Source: Cupriavidus respiraculi
GTDB lineage: Bacteria; Pseudomonadota; Gammaproteobacteria; Burkholderiales; Burkholderiaceae
Reading direction: 5' to 3'
Assembly (NCBI RefSeq): GCF_914271545.1
Contig: NZ_CAJZAH010000001.1
Span: forward strand, 744,001-808,000
DNA: 64,000 nucleotides
Under the pieces are notes generated by a model, which had not been told where the DNA came from, did no database searches, and worked only from the letters and a program-made list of their open reading frames with translations. The position numbers and the translations under genes were made by a program. Of this stretch, positions 37,145 through 45,756 are shown in pieces. Every line of letters starts with the position of its first letter. Within the stretch, counting starts at the first letter, position 1.

Positions 37145-38646
37145 GCGCCGTTTGCCCCGGCACGCTGGTGGTCGATGGCGGCTATGCAAGCTGGCGCGCG
37201 CAGGCGCTGCGCGCGTTACGGGCCGGATGGCCGCCGGAAGCGGTGACATGGGTGGATGCCGACGGCCCGGCCGGCGCCGCCACCGCGTCCTTGCCGCTGG
37301 ACAGCGGCGGCGCGGCATTGCCTGCCGATGATCCACCGGCACGGCTGCCCCGCGCCGGCGTCGAAGACGCCGGTCCCCCGATCCGCATTTCAAGGGAACT
37401 GGCCACGCTGCTGCGGGACGCCGCGCAATATCGCTCCCCGCAACGATGGGCCCTGCTGTATCGCGCGCTCTGGCGCTGGTGCCGCGGCGAGCGCGCCGTG
37501 GCGTCGGCCGCCGACCAAGACGGCGCGCGGCTTTACGCCATGGCCAAATCCGTGCGCCGCGCGCGGCACGACATGATCGCCTACGTGCGCTTCCAGCGGC
37601 GCAGCGCGCCGGGCGTGCCCGAGTACATCGCCTGGTACGAGCCGGAGCACGACGTGCTCGCCTATGCGGCCGAGCATTTCGCGGCGCGGATGGGCGGCTC
37701 GACATGGTGGATCGGCACCCCGCATGGCGCGGCACTGTGGAACGGCCACGCCCTGCACTATTCGTCGACGCCGGACGATGCGCCCAGGCCCCGCGCAAAC
37801 GACGCCACCGACGGCGTGGAAGCGCTCTGGCTCGCCTACTACCGCAATATCTTCAACCCCGCGCGGCTCAATGAAACCGCGCTGCGCCAGCACATGCCGG
37901 TGCGCTTCTGGAAAGGGCTGCCCGAGGGCGCGCTGATTCCGGGCATGATCGCCGAGGCCAGGCAAGGCGCGCGCCGCGTCGCGCAGGCCAGCAATATCGG
38001 CGGCATGACCGGCAAGCAGGTGGCCGTCGACGCCGGGCGGGCGCTGCCGCAGCGCCCCGCGCCTTCCTCGCTGGACCAATGCCGCCGCTGTGAACTCTGG
38101 CGCCATGCCACCCAGCCGGTGCCGGGCAGCGGCCCCCAGACGGCGCGCATCATGCTGGTCGGCGAGCAGCCGGGCGACCACGAGGATCTGGCCGGCCGCG
38201 TCTTCGTCGGACCCGCCGGCCAGATCCTCGACGAAGCGTTCCGCCGCGCCGACGTGCGGCGCGATGCCGTCTTCCTCACCAACGCGGTCAAGCACTTCAA
38301 ATGGACGGCACACGGCAAGCGCCGCCTGCACAAGACGCCGGGGCAGCTCGAGGTCGAGGCCTGCGCCCACTGGCTGGAGGAGGAAATGGCGCGACTGCGC
38401 CCGGCGGTAGTCGTCGCCCTCGGCGCCACGGCACTGCGCGCGATCCTGGGCCGCAAGGTCCCGATGCGCGACGCCATGGCCGGACCGATACGGCTGGGCG
38501 ACGCCGTCGTCCTGGCCACGTGGCATCCCTCCTACGCCCTGCGGGTGGCCGATGCCACCGCCCGGGAGGCCGTAGTCGCCGCCATCGCGCAGACTGTCGC
38601 GCAGGCCGCCCGGCTCGCCGGCGGCACGGACGACATACGGGCCTAG
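37141..38646 (+). CDS. udgX: DUF4130-UdgX fusion uracil-DNA binding protein
   Basis: This 501-residue fusion has two parts. Residues about 10-270 are a DUF4130 domain (the partner usually encoded with the radical SAM protein), with LYRALWRWCRG, LYAMAKSVRRARHDMIAYVRF and WWIGTPHGAALWNG. Residues about 300-495 are a family-4-like uracil-DNA glycosylase domain with GEQPGDHED (341-349) and the UdgX-type insertion KRRLH, whose H397 corresponds to the histidine that forms a covalent bond with uracil-DNA in UdgX. Iron-sulfur cysteines C314, C317 and C408 are visible. A fourth ligand is not obvious. Its start overlaps the radical SAM stop (ATGA), so it shares the SOS promoter. Confidence 0.92.
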   Translation: MSAVCPGTLVVDGGYASWRAQALRALRAGWPPEAVTWVDADGPAGAATASLPLDSGGAALPADDPPARLPRAGVEDAGPPIRISRELATLLRDAAQYRSPQRWALLYRALWRWCRGERAVASAADQDGARLYAMAKSVRRARHDMIAYVRFQRRSAPGVPEYIAWYEPEHDVLAYAAEHFAARMGGSTWWIGTPHGAALWNGHALHYSSTPDDAPRPRANDATDGVEALWLAYYRNIFNPARLNETALRQHMPVRFWKGLPEGALIPGMIAEARQGARRVAQASNIGGMTGKQVAVDAGRALPQRPAPSSLDQCRRCELWRHATQPVPGSGPQTARIMLVGEQPGDHEDLAGRVFVGPAGQILDEAFRRADVRRDAVFLTNAVKHFKWTAHGKRRLHKTPGQLEVEACAHWLEEEMARLRPAVVVALGATALRAILGRKVPMRDAMAGPIRLGDAVVLATWHPSYALRVADATAREAVVAAIAQTVAQAARLAGGTDDIRA

Positions 38647-38720
38647 CAAACGCCTTGGCACGGAGCCGGAAGTGGCGAGCCCGACTTGTCTTGGCCCACG
38701 GCTGTCGGTATCTTGTGCCC

Positions 38721-39704
38721 ATGCCCCCGCCCTCCACTGTCCCCCACGCCGAACCCGTCGCCACCCTCTCCGGGGACGAGCCCTTTTTCATTGTGTTCAA
38801 TGGTGGCTCGGGCAGCGAGGATGCGGCACAGACCCGCAGGACCATTGAAGGCAAGCTGACGGACGCGGGTCGCGCCTATACCCTCTTCACGGTGGACCAG
38901 CCGAAGCATCTGCCCCGCATCGCGGAGATGGCCGTGGAACGCGCGCGTCGAGAGAACGGCGTCGTCGTGGCGGCGGGCGGCGATGGCACCCTGAACGCGG
39001 TCGCCGCGGCCGTTCTGCCAACGGGGCTGCCGTTCGGCATCCTGCCCAGCGGCACCTTCAACTACTTCGGCCGGACCTACGGCATTTCGCGCGAAACGGA
39101 AGAGGCCGTGGCCAGCCTGCTGGACGCGCGGATCGAACCGGTACAGGTCGGCCTGCTCGATGGGCGGCCCTTTCTGGTCAATGCGAGCCTGGGGCTGTAC
39201 CCGCAATTGCTCGAAGACCGCGAGGTCTACAAGCAGATGCTCGGCAGGCGGCGCTGGGTGGCCGTGCTGTCGGCATTGATCACACTCGCGCGCACCCCCG
39301 CACAGCTCACGCTGGACCTGCTGTCGCACGGCGAGCACCGGCTGTTGCGCACGCCGACGCTCGTGGTAGGCAACAACAGCCTGCAACTGGAGCAGGTCGG
39401 CATTCCGGAGGTGGCCCATCTGGAAGACAACCGCCTGGTCGCGATGGCCGTGAAGCCGGTCGGCACGCTGGCGCTGTATGGCCTGCTGCTGATGGGCGCC
39501 ATGGGAAGGCTCGGCGACGCCGCCAGGGTCGTCAGCTTCGGTTTCGAAACGCTGACCGTGCGCGTGCGCGGCAACCGCCGCCGCATCAAGGTGGCCATGG
39601 ACGGCGAGATCTCGTGGGCCCGCACGCCGCTCGAATTCTCCGTCTCGCCGATCCGCCTGCAACTGCTGATTCCGCGCGACACGAGCCGGCTGGACCGCTC
39701 ATGA
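38721..39704 (+). CDS. Diacylglycerol kinase-like lipid kinase
   Basis: This 327-residue protein has the diacylglycerol kinase catalytic fold (DAGK/YegS type). The N-terminus FFIVFNGGSGSED, the ATP/lipid signature VVVAAGGDGTLNAVAAAV and the following LPSGTFNYFGRTYG are clear. The C-terminal beta domain contains KVAMDGEISW. Members phosphorylate lipids at the membrane surface from the cytosol. The start is ATG 38721, though the frame is open to 38301 inside the preceding gene. The stop overlaps the metallophosphoesterase ATG by four bases, so the two are probably translated together. Confidence 0.9.
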   Translation: MPPPSTVPHAEPVATLSGDEPFFIVFNGGSGSEDAAQTRRTIEGKLTDAGRAYTLFTVDQPKHLPRIAEMAVERARRENGVVVAAGGDGTLNAVAAAVLPTGLPFGILPSGTFNYFGRTYGISRETEEAVASLLDARIEPVQVGLLDGRPFLVNASLGLYPQLLEDREVYKQMLGRRRWVAVLSALITLARTPAQLTLDLLSHGEHRLLRTPTLVVGNNSLQLEQVGIPEVAHLEDNRLVAMAVKPVGTLALYGLLLMGAMGRLGDAARVVSFGFETLTVRVRGNRRRIKVAMDGEISWARTPLEFSVSPIRLQLLIPRDTSRLDRS

Positions 39705-40498
39705 ACCGCGTCCTGCATATCTCGGATACGCATTTCGGCACGGAACAGGAGCCAGTCGTGGAGGCCGCGCTCGCGCTCGCGCGCGAACTGGTGCCGGATG
39801 TGGTGGTGCTGTCCGGCGACATTACCCAGCGCGCGAGACGACGACAGTTCGCGCTCGCGCGCGAATTCCTCTCGCGGCTGGCACTGCCGGCGCTCGTCAT
39901 ACCGGGCAATCACGATATTCCGCTGTTCAATCTCGCGGCGCGCGTGCTGGACCCCTACGGCAGCTACCATCGCGAACTCGGCACGGCGCTCGAACCGGTG
40001 TTCAGCAACGACGGTGTGCTGGCCATCGGCGTGAACACCACCCGGCCATCGCGGCACAAGAACGGCGAGGTGTCCGGCGAACAGATCGCGCGCGTCTGCG
40101 AACGGTTGCGCCAGGCCCGGCCGGGGCAACTGCGGATCGTGGTCGTGCATCAACCGGTGCGGGCGCTGCACGAGTCCGATACGGAGAATCTGCTGATCGG
40201 GCGCGAGGCCGCCGTGCCGGCGTGGGTCGATGCGGGCATGGACATGGTGCTCGGCGGGCATATCCACCTGCCCTATGTGGTGCCGCTGCCGACCGGCTCG
40301 CCGCGCCGCGCGTGGGCCGTACAGGCAGGCACGGCGCTCTCGCACCGGGTGCGCGGGTCCATTCCCAATTCCGTCAATGTCATCGAGCACGGCGGCCATG
40401 GGGACGGCGCCGGCTGTCGCGTGGTGCGCTGGGACTACGATGCCGGGCGCGCGGCCTTCGCGCCGGTGAAGACCACGGCCATCGATCTGAGCCGATAG
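39701..40498 (+). CDS. Calcineurin-like metallophosphoesterase
   Basis: This 265-residue cytosolic enzyme has all five metallophosphoesterase blocks: D9-x-H11 (ISDTHFG), D40 (LSGDIT), N70-H71 (PGNHDI), a central HQP, and the late GGHIHLP. These ligate two metal ions. Members hydrolyse phosphodiesters or monoesters, and the substrate here is unknown. The coupled upstream lipid kinase suggests phospholipid-related work, but this is only positional. An AraC-type regulator begins eight bases after its stop. Confidence 0.92.
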   Translation: MNRVLHISDTHFGTEQEPVVEAALALARELVPDVVVLSGDITQRARRRQFALAREFLSRLALPALVIPGNHDIPLFNLAARVLDPYGSYHRELGTALEPVFSNDGVLAIGVNTTRPSRHKNGEVSGEQIARVCERLRQARPGQLRIVVVHQPVRALHESDTENLLIGREAAVPAWVDAGMDMVLGGHIHLPYVVPLPTGSPRRAWAVQAGTALSHRVRGSIPNSVNVIEHGGHGDGAGCRVVRWDYDAGRAAFAPVKTTAIDLSR

Positions 40499-40506
40499 CG
40501 AGCCAC

Positions 40507-41406
40507 GTGTCCGACTCCCCCGCCTCCGCCCGCTCCGGCGAGTTTCCGGTCTTCGAGACCTCCGACTTCGGGGGCGAGGGCGCGTTCTACTTCGACCTCG
40601 TGCGGCTGGAGGACCGCGACGATATTCCGCGCGGCTTCCTGCACCGGCACAACTACTACCATCTGCTGTGGATGACCCGGGCAAGCGGCACGCACATGCT
40701 CGACTTCGCCCATTTCGACGTGCGGGACCACTCGGTGTTCTTTCTGTCGCCTGGCCAGGTCCATGCGTGGACGTCGTCGGTCAAGCCGTACGGCTACGTG
40801 CTCAATTTCAGCACCGATTTCTTCGCCCGGATGTTTCCCCGCGCCGACGACGTCGCCAAATTTCCTTTCTTCCATCCCACGCGCGGCAACAGCGCGCTCT
40901 ATCTCACGCAGGCCCAGCACGACGACATGCTGCCGCTGCTCGGCGAGCTGGAGCGGGAGGCCCGCGAGCGCCAGCCCGGCTTCCCCGACGTCCTGCGCGC
41001 CTGCCTGCTGATCCTTCTGACGCGGCTGCGCCGGCTGTGCCCGGACAACGAGCCCGCCGGCGGCGTCGGCCCGCACCAGGCGCTGACGCGCCGGTTCGCG
41101 ATGCTGGTGGAAACGCACTACCTGCGCTTCGGCACGATCGGCCAATACGCCGAAGCGCTTTGCGTCAGCGAGCGCCAGTTGAACGACGCGGTCAAACGCA
41201 CGCTGGCGCGCACCGCCAGCCAGGTGGTGCAGGAACGCGTGCTGCTCGAGGCCAAGCGCTGGCTGAGCAATACCGAAACGGGCATCGCCGAGATCGCGTT
41301 CCGACTCAATATCGAGGACCCGGCGTACTTTGCCCGCTTCTTCAAGAAGCAGACCGGCCTCACGCCGGGCGACTTCCGCAGGAAATATTGCCGTCCGCTG
41401 GAATGA
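40507..41406 (+). CDS. AraC-family transcriptional regulator
   Basis: This 299-residue regulator has an N-terminal cupin-like effector domain (FLHRHNYYHLLWMTRASGTHMLDF, then FFLSPGQVHAW). The C-terminal pair of helix-turn-helix motifs (about 195-297) includes LCVSERQLNDAVKRTLARTASQVVQERVLLEAKRWLSN and IAEIAFRLNIEDPAYFARFFKKQTGLTPGDFRRKY. The most likely start is GTG 40507, giving MSDSPASARSGEF. It lies eight bases after the metallophosphoesterase but may serve the Bug/NIPSNAP genes 237 bases downstream. The effector is unknown. Confidence 0.9.
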   Translation: MSDSPASARSGEFPVFETSDFGGEGAFYFDLVRLEDRDDIPRGFLHRHNYYHLLWMTRASGTHMLDFAHFDVRDHSVFFLSPGQVHAWTSSVKPYGYVLNFSTDFFARMFPRADDVAKFPFFHPTRGNSALYLTQAQHDDMLPLLGELEREARERQPGFPDVLRACLLILLTRLRRLCPDNEPAGGVGPHQALTRRFAMLVETHYLRFGTIGQYAEALCVSERQLNDAVKRTLARTASQVVQERVLLEAKRWLSNTETGIAEIAFRLNIEDPAYFARFFKKQTGLTPGDFRRKYCRPLE

Positions 41407-41643
41407 CGCGCGAAAAAGTCCAATCCAACGTCTGATCCGTCCTAACGCGGCCGCCACGCGGCTGCGTAGAGTAGCCCCATGGTGCAGCCGCCTCCGGCGC
41501 AGCCGCCGACCCCGCGCCTTCATGCGCCGCGGGGACGCGATCGGCGCGAGGGCGCGGCATGACACCCATTGCCACGGCCGCCCGGCCCGATCGGATGCGG
41601 GGCGCCGGCGATGCCATAAGAACCAGAGGCACAGGAGACAGAC

Positions 41644-42618
41644 ATGGACAAAGCAATCGCCCGGCTGCGGGGCCTTGCCGTGGCCGCCGCATTGGCGCTC
41701 ACCACCTTCAACGCGATGGCGGACTACCCGGATCGACCCTTGCGCATCATCGTGCCGTTCGCCGCGGGCGGTGCCACCGACGTGATCGCGCGCACCGTGG
41801 CGCAGGCCATGTCGACCCGGCTCGGCCAGTCCATCGTCGTGGAGAACAAGGCCGGCGGCAACGGCAATATCGGCGCGGTCACGGCCGCGCGCTCGGACGC
41901 CGACGGCTACACGCTGCTGATGGCCACGTCCAGCCACGCCATCAACGCCTCGCTGTACAACAAGCTCAACTACAGTCTTACGCGGGATTTCGTCGGCCTG
42001 TCGAACCTCGCGTCCGTGCCGCTGCTGCTGGTGGTCAATCCGTCGATACCCGCCAGCACCCCGGCCGAACTGGCCGCCTACGCCAAGGCCAACGCCGGCC
42101 GCGTCAACTATGCCTCCGGCGGTACCGGCACCGCCTCGCACCTCGCCGGCGAGCAGTTCAGCACACTGGCGGGCACGAAGATGACGCACGTGCCGTACAA
42201 GGGCGGCGCCCAGGCGCTGACCGACGTCATGGGCGGCCAGGTGCAGGTCATGTTCGCCAACCTTCCCGAAGTGCTCGCCCAGGTGCAGAGCGGCAAGCTC
42301 AAGGCGCTCGCCGTCACCGGCAGCAAGCGCCACGCCGCCCTGCCCGACGTGCCCGCCTTCTCCGAAACGCCTTTCCCCGCCATGACCGCGCGCTCGTGGT
42401 TCGGCCTTTTCGCCCCGGCCGGCACACCGCCCGCCGCGGTGGACAAGCTCTCGCAAGCCATCGTCCAGAGCGTGGCCGACCCCACCGTCAAGGAACGGCT
42501 CAAGGGCCTCGGCGCCGACCCGGTCGGCGACGACCACGCCGCGTTCCAGAAGTACGTCGGCCAGGAGGTCGCGCGCTGGGCGGTGCTGGTCAAGCAGTCC
42601 GGCGCCACCGCCGACTGA
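41644..42618 (+). CDS. Bug-family TTT solute receptor with NIPSNAP partner
   Basis: This 324-residue periplasmic binding protein has a signal peptide ending near residue 27 (TTFNAMAD). Bug landmarks are YPDRPLRIIVPFAAGGATD, GQSIVVENKAGGNGN, ADGYTLLMATSSHAIN, and MTHVPYKGGAQALTD. The ribosome site AGGAGAC precedes ATG 41644. A NIPSNAP-family gene follows after 34 bases, so uptake and processing of one compound by the pair is likely. No permease genes are nearby. The ligand is unknown. Confidence 0.94.
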   Translation: MDKAIARLRGLAVAAALALTTFNAMADYPDRPLRIIVPFAAGGATDVIARTVAQAMSTRLGQSIVVENKAGGNGNIGAVTAARSDADGYTLLMATSSHAINASLYNKLNYSLTRDFVGLSNLASVPLLLVVNPSIPASTPAELAAYAKANAGRVNYASGGTGTASHLAGEQFSTLAGTKMTHVPYKGGAQALTDVMGGQVQVMFANLPEVLAQVQSGKLKALAVTGSKRHAALPDVPAFSETPFPAMTARSWFGLFAPAGTPPAAVDKLSQAIVQSVADPTVKERLKGLGADPVGDDHAAFQKYVGQEVARWAVLVKQSGATAD

Positions 42619-42652
42619 CCCTACTCATCCGTCATCACCCAAGGAAACCTCG

Positions 42653-42970
42653 ATGCTGTACGACGTCCGCACCTACACCTGCCGCCCCGGCACGATCAAG
42701 AAGCACCTTGCCCTGTACGCGGAGCACGGCTTCGCCACGCAGAGCCGCCATCTGGGCAAGCCCCTTGCCTACATGCAGACCGAGACGGGCAACGTCAACA
42801 GCTACATGCACATCTGGGTCTACGACAGCGCGGGGGATCGCGAGGCCAAGCGCAAGGCGCTGCAGAGCGATCCGGCGTGGGCCAACTACCTGAAGATCAG
42901 CGCCGAGGCCGGTTACCTGATCAGCCAGGAGAACCGGCTGATGACAGCGGTTTCGTTCTTCCAGCCGTAG
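42653..42970 (+). CDS. NIPSNAP-family protein
   Basis: This 105-residue protein has a dimeric alpha/beta-barrel (ferredoxin-like) fold of the NIPSNAP type. It begins MLYDVRTYTCRPGTIKKHLALYAEHGF and has YMHIWVYDSAGDREAKRKALQSDPAW, then ISQENRLMTAVSFF, all standard. Bacterial members often lie in catabolic or transport operons and may act as small enzymes or carriers, but their activity is generally unproven. It probably forms a two-gene operon with the Bug receptor upstream. Its stop is 31 bases from the convergent SDR gene. Confidence 0.93.
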   Translation: MLYDVRTYTCRPGTIKKHLALYAEHGFATQSRHLGKPLAYMQTETGNVNSYMHIWVYDSAGDREAKRKALQSDPAWANYLKISAEAGYLISQENRLMTAVSFFQP

Positions 42971-43001
42971 CGCCCGACGGCGGGCGCGGCGGGGACGCCG
43001 T

Positions 43002-43757
43002 TCAAATCTGCGCTTGCCCGCCGTCCGCCATCACTTCGGCGCCATTCATGAAGCTGGAGTCGTCCGACGCAAGGAAGGTCACCACGCGCGCGATCTCCGA
43101 CGGATCGCCCAGGCGCCCCATCGGCACCAGGGACGCCAGATAGCCCAGCAGCCCGTCCTGCGCCTCCTTCGACTCGCCGCCGAGTTCGGCCAGGCCCACG
43201 GTTCGCGTGGCGCCCGGGCTCACCACGTTGACGCGGATACCGCGCTCCTTCAGATCCAGCACCCAGCTGCGCGCCAGCGCCCGCACCGCGGCCTTCGAGG
43301 CGCTGTAGATGCTGAAGCCCTGCGTGCCCGTCGATCCGGCGATGGAGCCGGTCAGGATGATCGATCCGCCGACGCGCATCAGCGGCAGTGCCTTCTGCAC
43401 CGTGAAGACAACGGCGCGCACATTGCGCTGGAACGTATCGTCGAAATGGGCCGGCGTAATGTCGCCCAGCGGCGCGAGGCCACCGCCGCCCGCATTGGCG
43501 AACAGCACGTCCAGGCGCCCCTCGGCTTCGCCGATGGTCTTCATCAGCGCATCGAGGTCCGCCTCGACGGTAACGTCGCCCTGCACGCCCACGGCGCCAT
43601 GGCCTAGCAGTTGCACAGCCTTGTCCAGTTCTGCGGCACGACGGCCGGTGATGTACACCTTCGCCCCTTCCCGCGCCATATCGTGCGCAGCCGCCAGTCC
43701 GATGCCGCTCGTGCCGCCGGTCACCAATGCAATCTTGCCTTCCAGTCGTTTGCTCAT
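43002..43757 (-). CDS. Short-chain dehydrogenase/reductase
   Basis: This 251-residue cytosolic NAD(P)-dependent oxidoreductase is of classical SDR length. The cofactor motif is TGGTSGIG (residues 13-20), an R at position 39-40 of ITGRR suggests NADP preference, NAG lies at 88-90, and the catalytic residues are S138, Y151 and K155 (YSASK). [31 protein letters not shown] is the usual C-terminus. It is divergent from a LysR gene at 43919, with an operator-like inverted repeat between them. The substrate is not predictable. Confidence 0.94.
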   Translation of the reverse strand: MSKRLEGKIALVTGGTSGIGLAAAHDMAREGAKVYITGRRAAELDKAVQLLGHGAVGVQGDVTVEADLDALMKTIGEAEGRLDVLFANAGGGGLAPLGDITPAHFDDTFQRNVRAVVFTVQKALPLMRVGGSIILTGSIAGSTGTQGFSIYSASKAAVRALARSWVLDLKERGIRVNVVSPGATRTVGLAELGGESKEAQDGLLGYLASLVPMGRLGDPSEIARVVTFLASDDSSFMNGAEVMADGGQAQI

Positions 43758-43840
43758 GATTCGCTCCTTGCGTGTGAATGAGTGGATGGCGTAACGATAG
43801 ATTCTTCCATGACATGAATAAACTACGCATTCGCTAAATG

Positions 43841-43862
43841 ATTATTCAAGTTCATGAATAAT
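43841..43862. promoter_or_regulatory. Probable LysR operator between SDR and LysR genes
   Basis: ATTATTCA at 43841-43848 is matched by TGAATAAT at 43855-43862, a perfect eight-base inverted repeat with a six-base spacer. CATGAATAA also occurs directly repeated at about 43813 and 43853. The 161-base gap is far more AT-rich than the flanking genes. A LysR regulator encoded at 43919 would be expected to bind such a site and control the divergent SDR. Confidence 0.55.
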
Positions 43863-43918
43863 TTCGGCATACTGCAGCCGACGCCCTTTTACCGATCCGA
43901 TACCGACCCGCTCCCGAA

Positions 43919-44845
43919 ATGGACCAAGTACTCGCCCTGCGCGTCTTCGTGCGAATCGCCGAATCTGGCGCGTTCGGCAAGGCCGCGGACACGCTGAACA
44001 TGCCCCGCCCGACGGTCACCAAGCTCGTCCAGGACCTGGAATCGCATCTGCGCGTGAAACTGTTCCAGCGGTCCACGCGCAAGGTGGCAGTAACTGAAGA
44101 AGGACAGGCCTACTACCATCGCGCGGTAAAGCTGCTGGCCGACATCGACGAAATGGACACCCTCTTCGCCGACGCGCGCGGCGCGCCGCGAGGCCGGCTG
44201 CGCGTGGACATCGGCTCGTCGCTCGCGAATCTGATCCTGTTGCCCAGGCTCGGCGCCTTCCGGCAGCAATATCCGCAGATCCACCTGGAAGTCGGCGTGG
44301 GAGACCGGCACGTCGACCTGATCGGCGACGCCGTCGATTGCGCGATCCGCGGCGGCGAACTCACCGATACCTCGCTCGTCGCACGCCATATCGCCAGCCT
44401 GGACTGGGGCACGTACGCCAGCGCCGACTACATCGCGCGCCGTGGCACGCCATCGCATCCGTCGGCGTTGCACGGCGACCATGACGTCGTGGGGTATTTC
44501 TCCTCGCTATCGGGGCGCGTCATGCCGCTGCTGTTCGACAGGAACGGGGAACACACCGAAGTGGATCTGCGCGGCCGGCACGGCGTGTTCGTCAACGAAA
44601 GCACCGCGCATCTGACCTCGCTGGTCAGCGGCCTGGGCGTCGGTCAGACCTTCGGCTTCATGGCCCGACCGTGGGTGGATAGCGGCCAACTCGTCCGCGT
44701 GCTGCCCGAGTGGACCCGTCCGCTGCATCCCCTGCATATCGTCTTTCACCGCTCGCGCAATCAGAGCGCGAGGCTTCGGGCGTTCGTGGACTGGGTGCTG
44801 GAACTGTTTGCGCCGTATGACTGTTCCGGAGCCGAACCCGAATAG
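43919..44845 (+). CDS. LysR-type transcriptional regulator (divergent from SDR)
   Basis: This 308-residue regulator has the helix-turn-helix at about residues 1-60 (MDQVLALRVFVRIAESGAFGKAADTLNMPRPTVTKLVQDLESHL). RGRLRVDIGSSLANLILLPRLGAF begins the effector domain, and DLIGDAVDCAIRGGEL is typical of the group that controls divergent oxidoreductases. The ATG at 43919 fits the family start. It probably represses or activates the SDR and itself through the inverted repeat at 43841-43862. The inducer is unknown. Confidence 0.92.
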   Translation: MDQVLALRVFVRIAESGAFGKAADTLNMPRPTVTKLVQDLESHLRVKLFQRSTRKVAVTEEGQAYYHRAVKLLADIDEMDTLFADARGAPRGRLRVDIGSSLANLILLPRLGAFRQQYPQIHLEVGVGDRHVDLIGDAVDCAIRGGELTDTSLVARHIASLDWGTYASADYIARRGTPSHPSALHGDHDVVGYFSSLSGRVMPLLFDRNGEHTEVDLRGRHGVFVNESTAHLTSLVSGLGVGQTFGFMARPWVDSGQLVRVLPEWTRPLHPLHIVFHRSRNQSARLRAFVDWVLELFAPYDCSGAEPE

Positions 44846-44920
44846 AATCGATTCGGCTGACGCATGATGCGAGGACACCCCTCCAGTCTTGTGTCCATCG
44901 TTCCACCACTTCTCGCGACA

Positions 44921-45619
44921 ATGAAAACTCTCGGCCTGATTGGCGGCATGAGTTGGGAATCGACAATTCCCTACTACCGTCAGATTAACGAAACCGTCAA
45001 ATCGCAATGCGGCGGCTTGCACTCTGCACGCATCATTCTCTATAGCGTCGACTTCGACGAAATCGAAAAGCTGCAGCATGCAGGCAAGTGGGATGAGGCC
45101 GGCGCAATGCTTGCGGATGTCGCGTTACGGCTGGAGGGCGCCGGCGCAGCCGGATTGGTGTTATGCACGAACACCATGCACAAGGTTGCCGCCGCTATCG
45201 AGACGGCTGTCGGCATTCCGTTGTTGCATATTGCCGATCCCACCGCGGAAGCGATCAAGGCCGCCGGATACACGCGTGTCGGACTGCTGGGCACCCGCTT
45301 CACGATGGAGCAGGAGTTTTACCGAGGGCGCCTCGAACGGAAGCATGCCCTTGAAGTGCTGACCCCCGATGCCGATGAGCGCGGCGCAGTACACCGCATC
45401 ATCTACGACGAGCTTTGCCAGGGAATCATCAAGAAAGAATCGCGAGACATCTACCTCTCGACGATCGATCGCCTTAAAGCCGAGGGGGCGGAGGCGGTCA
45501 TACTCGGATGCACGGAAATATCCTTGCTGGTCCAGCCGCAGCACGTCGAAGACACGCCTTTGTTCGATACGACGGCCCTGCATGCTACCTACGCGGCGCA
45601 GTGGGCGCTGGATCATTGA
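44921..45619 (+). CDS. Aspartate/glutamate racemase family protein (YgeA-like)
   Basis: This 232-residue cofactor-independent racemase has the family length. It starts KTLGLIGGMSWESTIPYYRQIN. The two catalytic cysteines are C82 (LCTNTMHK) and C197 (LGCTEISLL). Members interconvert L- and D-amino acids, sometimes with broad specificity. ATG 44921 begins the conserved core. The frame is open to 44864, but that extension has no family character. It lies 75 bases after the LysR gene in the same direction and may or may not be co-transcribed. Its GC content is lower than that of the genes to its left. Confidence 0.92.
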   Translation: MKTLGLIGGMSWESTIPYYRQINETVKSQCGGLHSARIILYSVDFDEIEKLQHAGKWDEAGAMLADVALRLEGAGAAGLVLCTNTMHKVAAAIETAVGIPLLHIADPTAEAIKAAGYTRVGLLGTRFTMEQEFYRGRLERKHALEVLTPDADERGAVHRIIYDELCQGIIKKESRDIYLSTIDRLKAEGAEAVILGCTEISLLVQPQHVEDTPLFDTTALHATYAAQWALDH

Positions 45620-45667
45620 CGGGAATTCAGTGGTTCCCTCGAGCGTGACGGCTTGACATCCCACCCA

Positions 45668-45680
45668 ACCAACTAGTAGG
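45668..45680. promoter_or_regulatory. TetR operator copy 1 (upstream of the tetR-type gene)
   Basis: The sequence ACCAACTAGTAGG here matches the first 10 bases of the perfect palindrome at 46398-46411. It lies 77 bases before the TetR-type start codon, close to a TTGACA-like hexamer (CTTGACATC near 45653). Two copies flanking the regulator gene indicate autoregulation. The match is seen directly, the binding protein is inferred. Confidence 0.65.
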
Positions 45681-45756
45681 ATGGTTCATCGAGTCGACGA
45701 GACAGTTTGGGCAAGCAGGGAATCGATCGTCCCGAAGCGCAGCCGCCCCTTATTTC

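Noticed and set aside
35989-38646. A single 885-codon plus-strand open frame covering the radical SAM and UdgX regions
   Set aside because: Only its second half (from 37141) is the real UdgX fusion. The first half is the radical SAM gene read in the wrong frame and gives arginine/proline-rich sequence.
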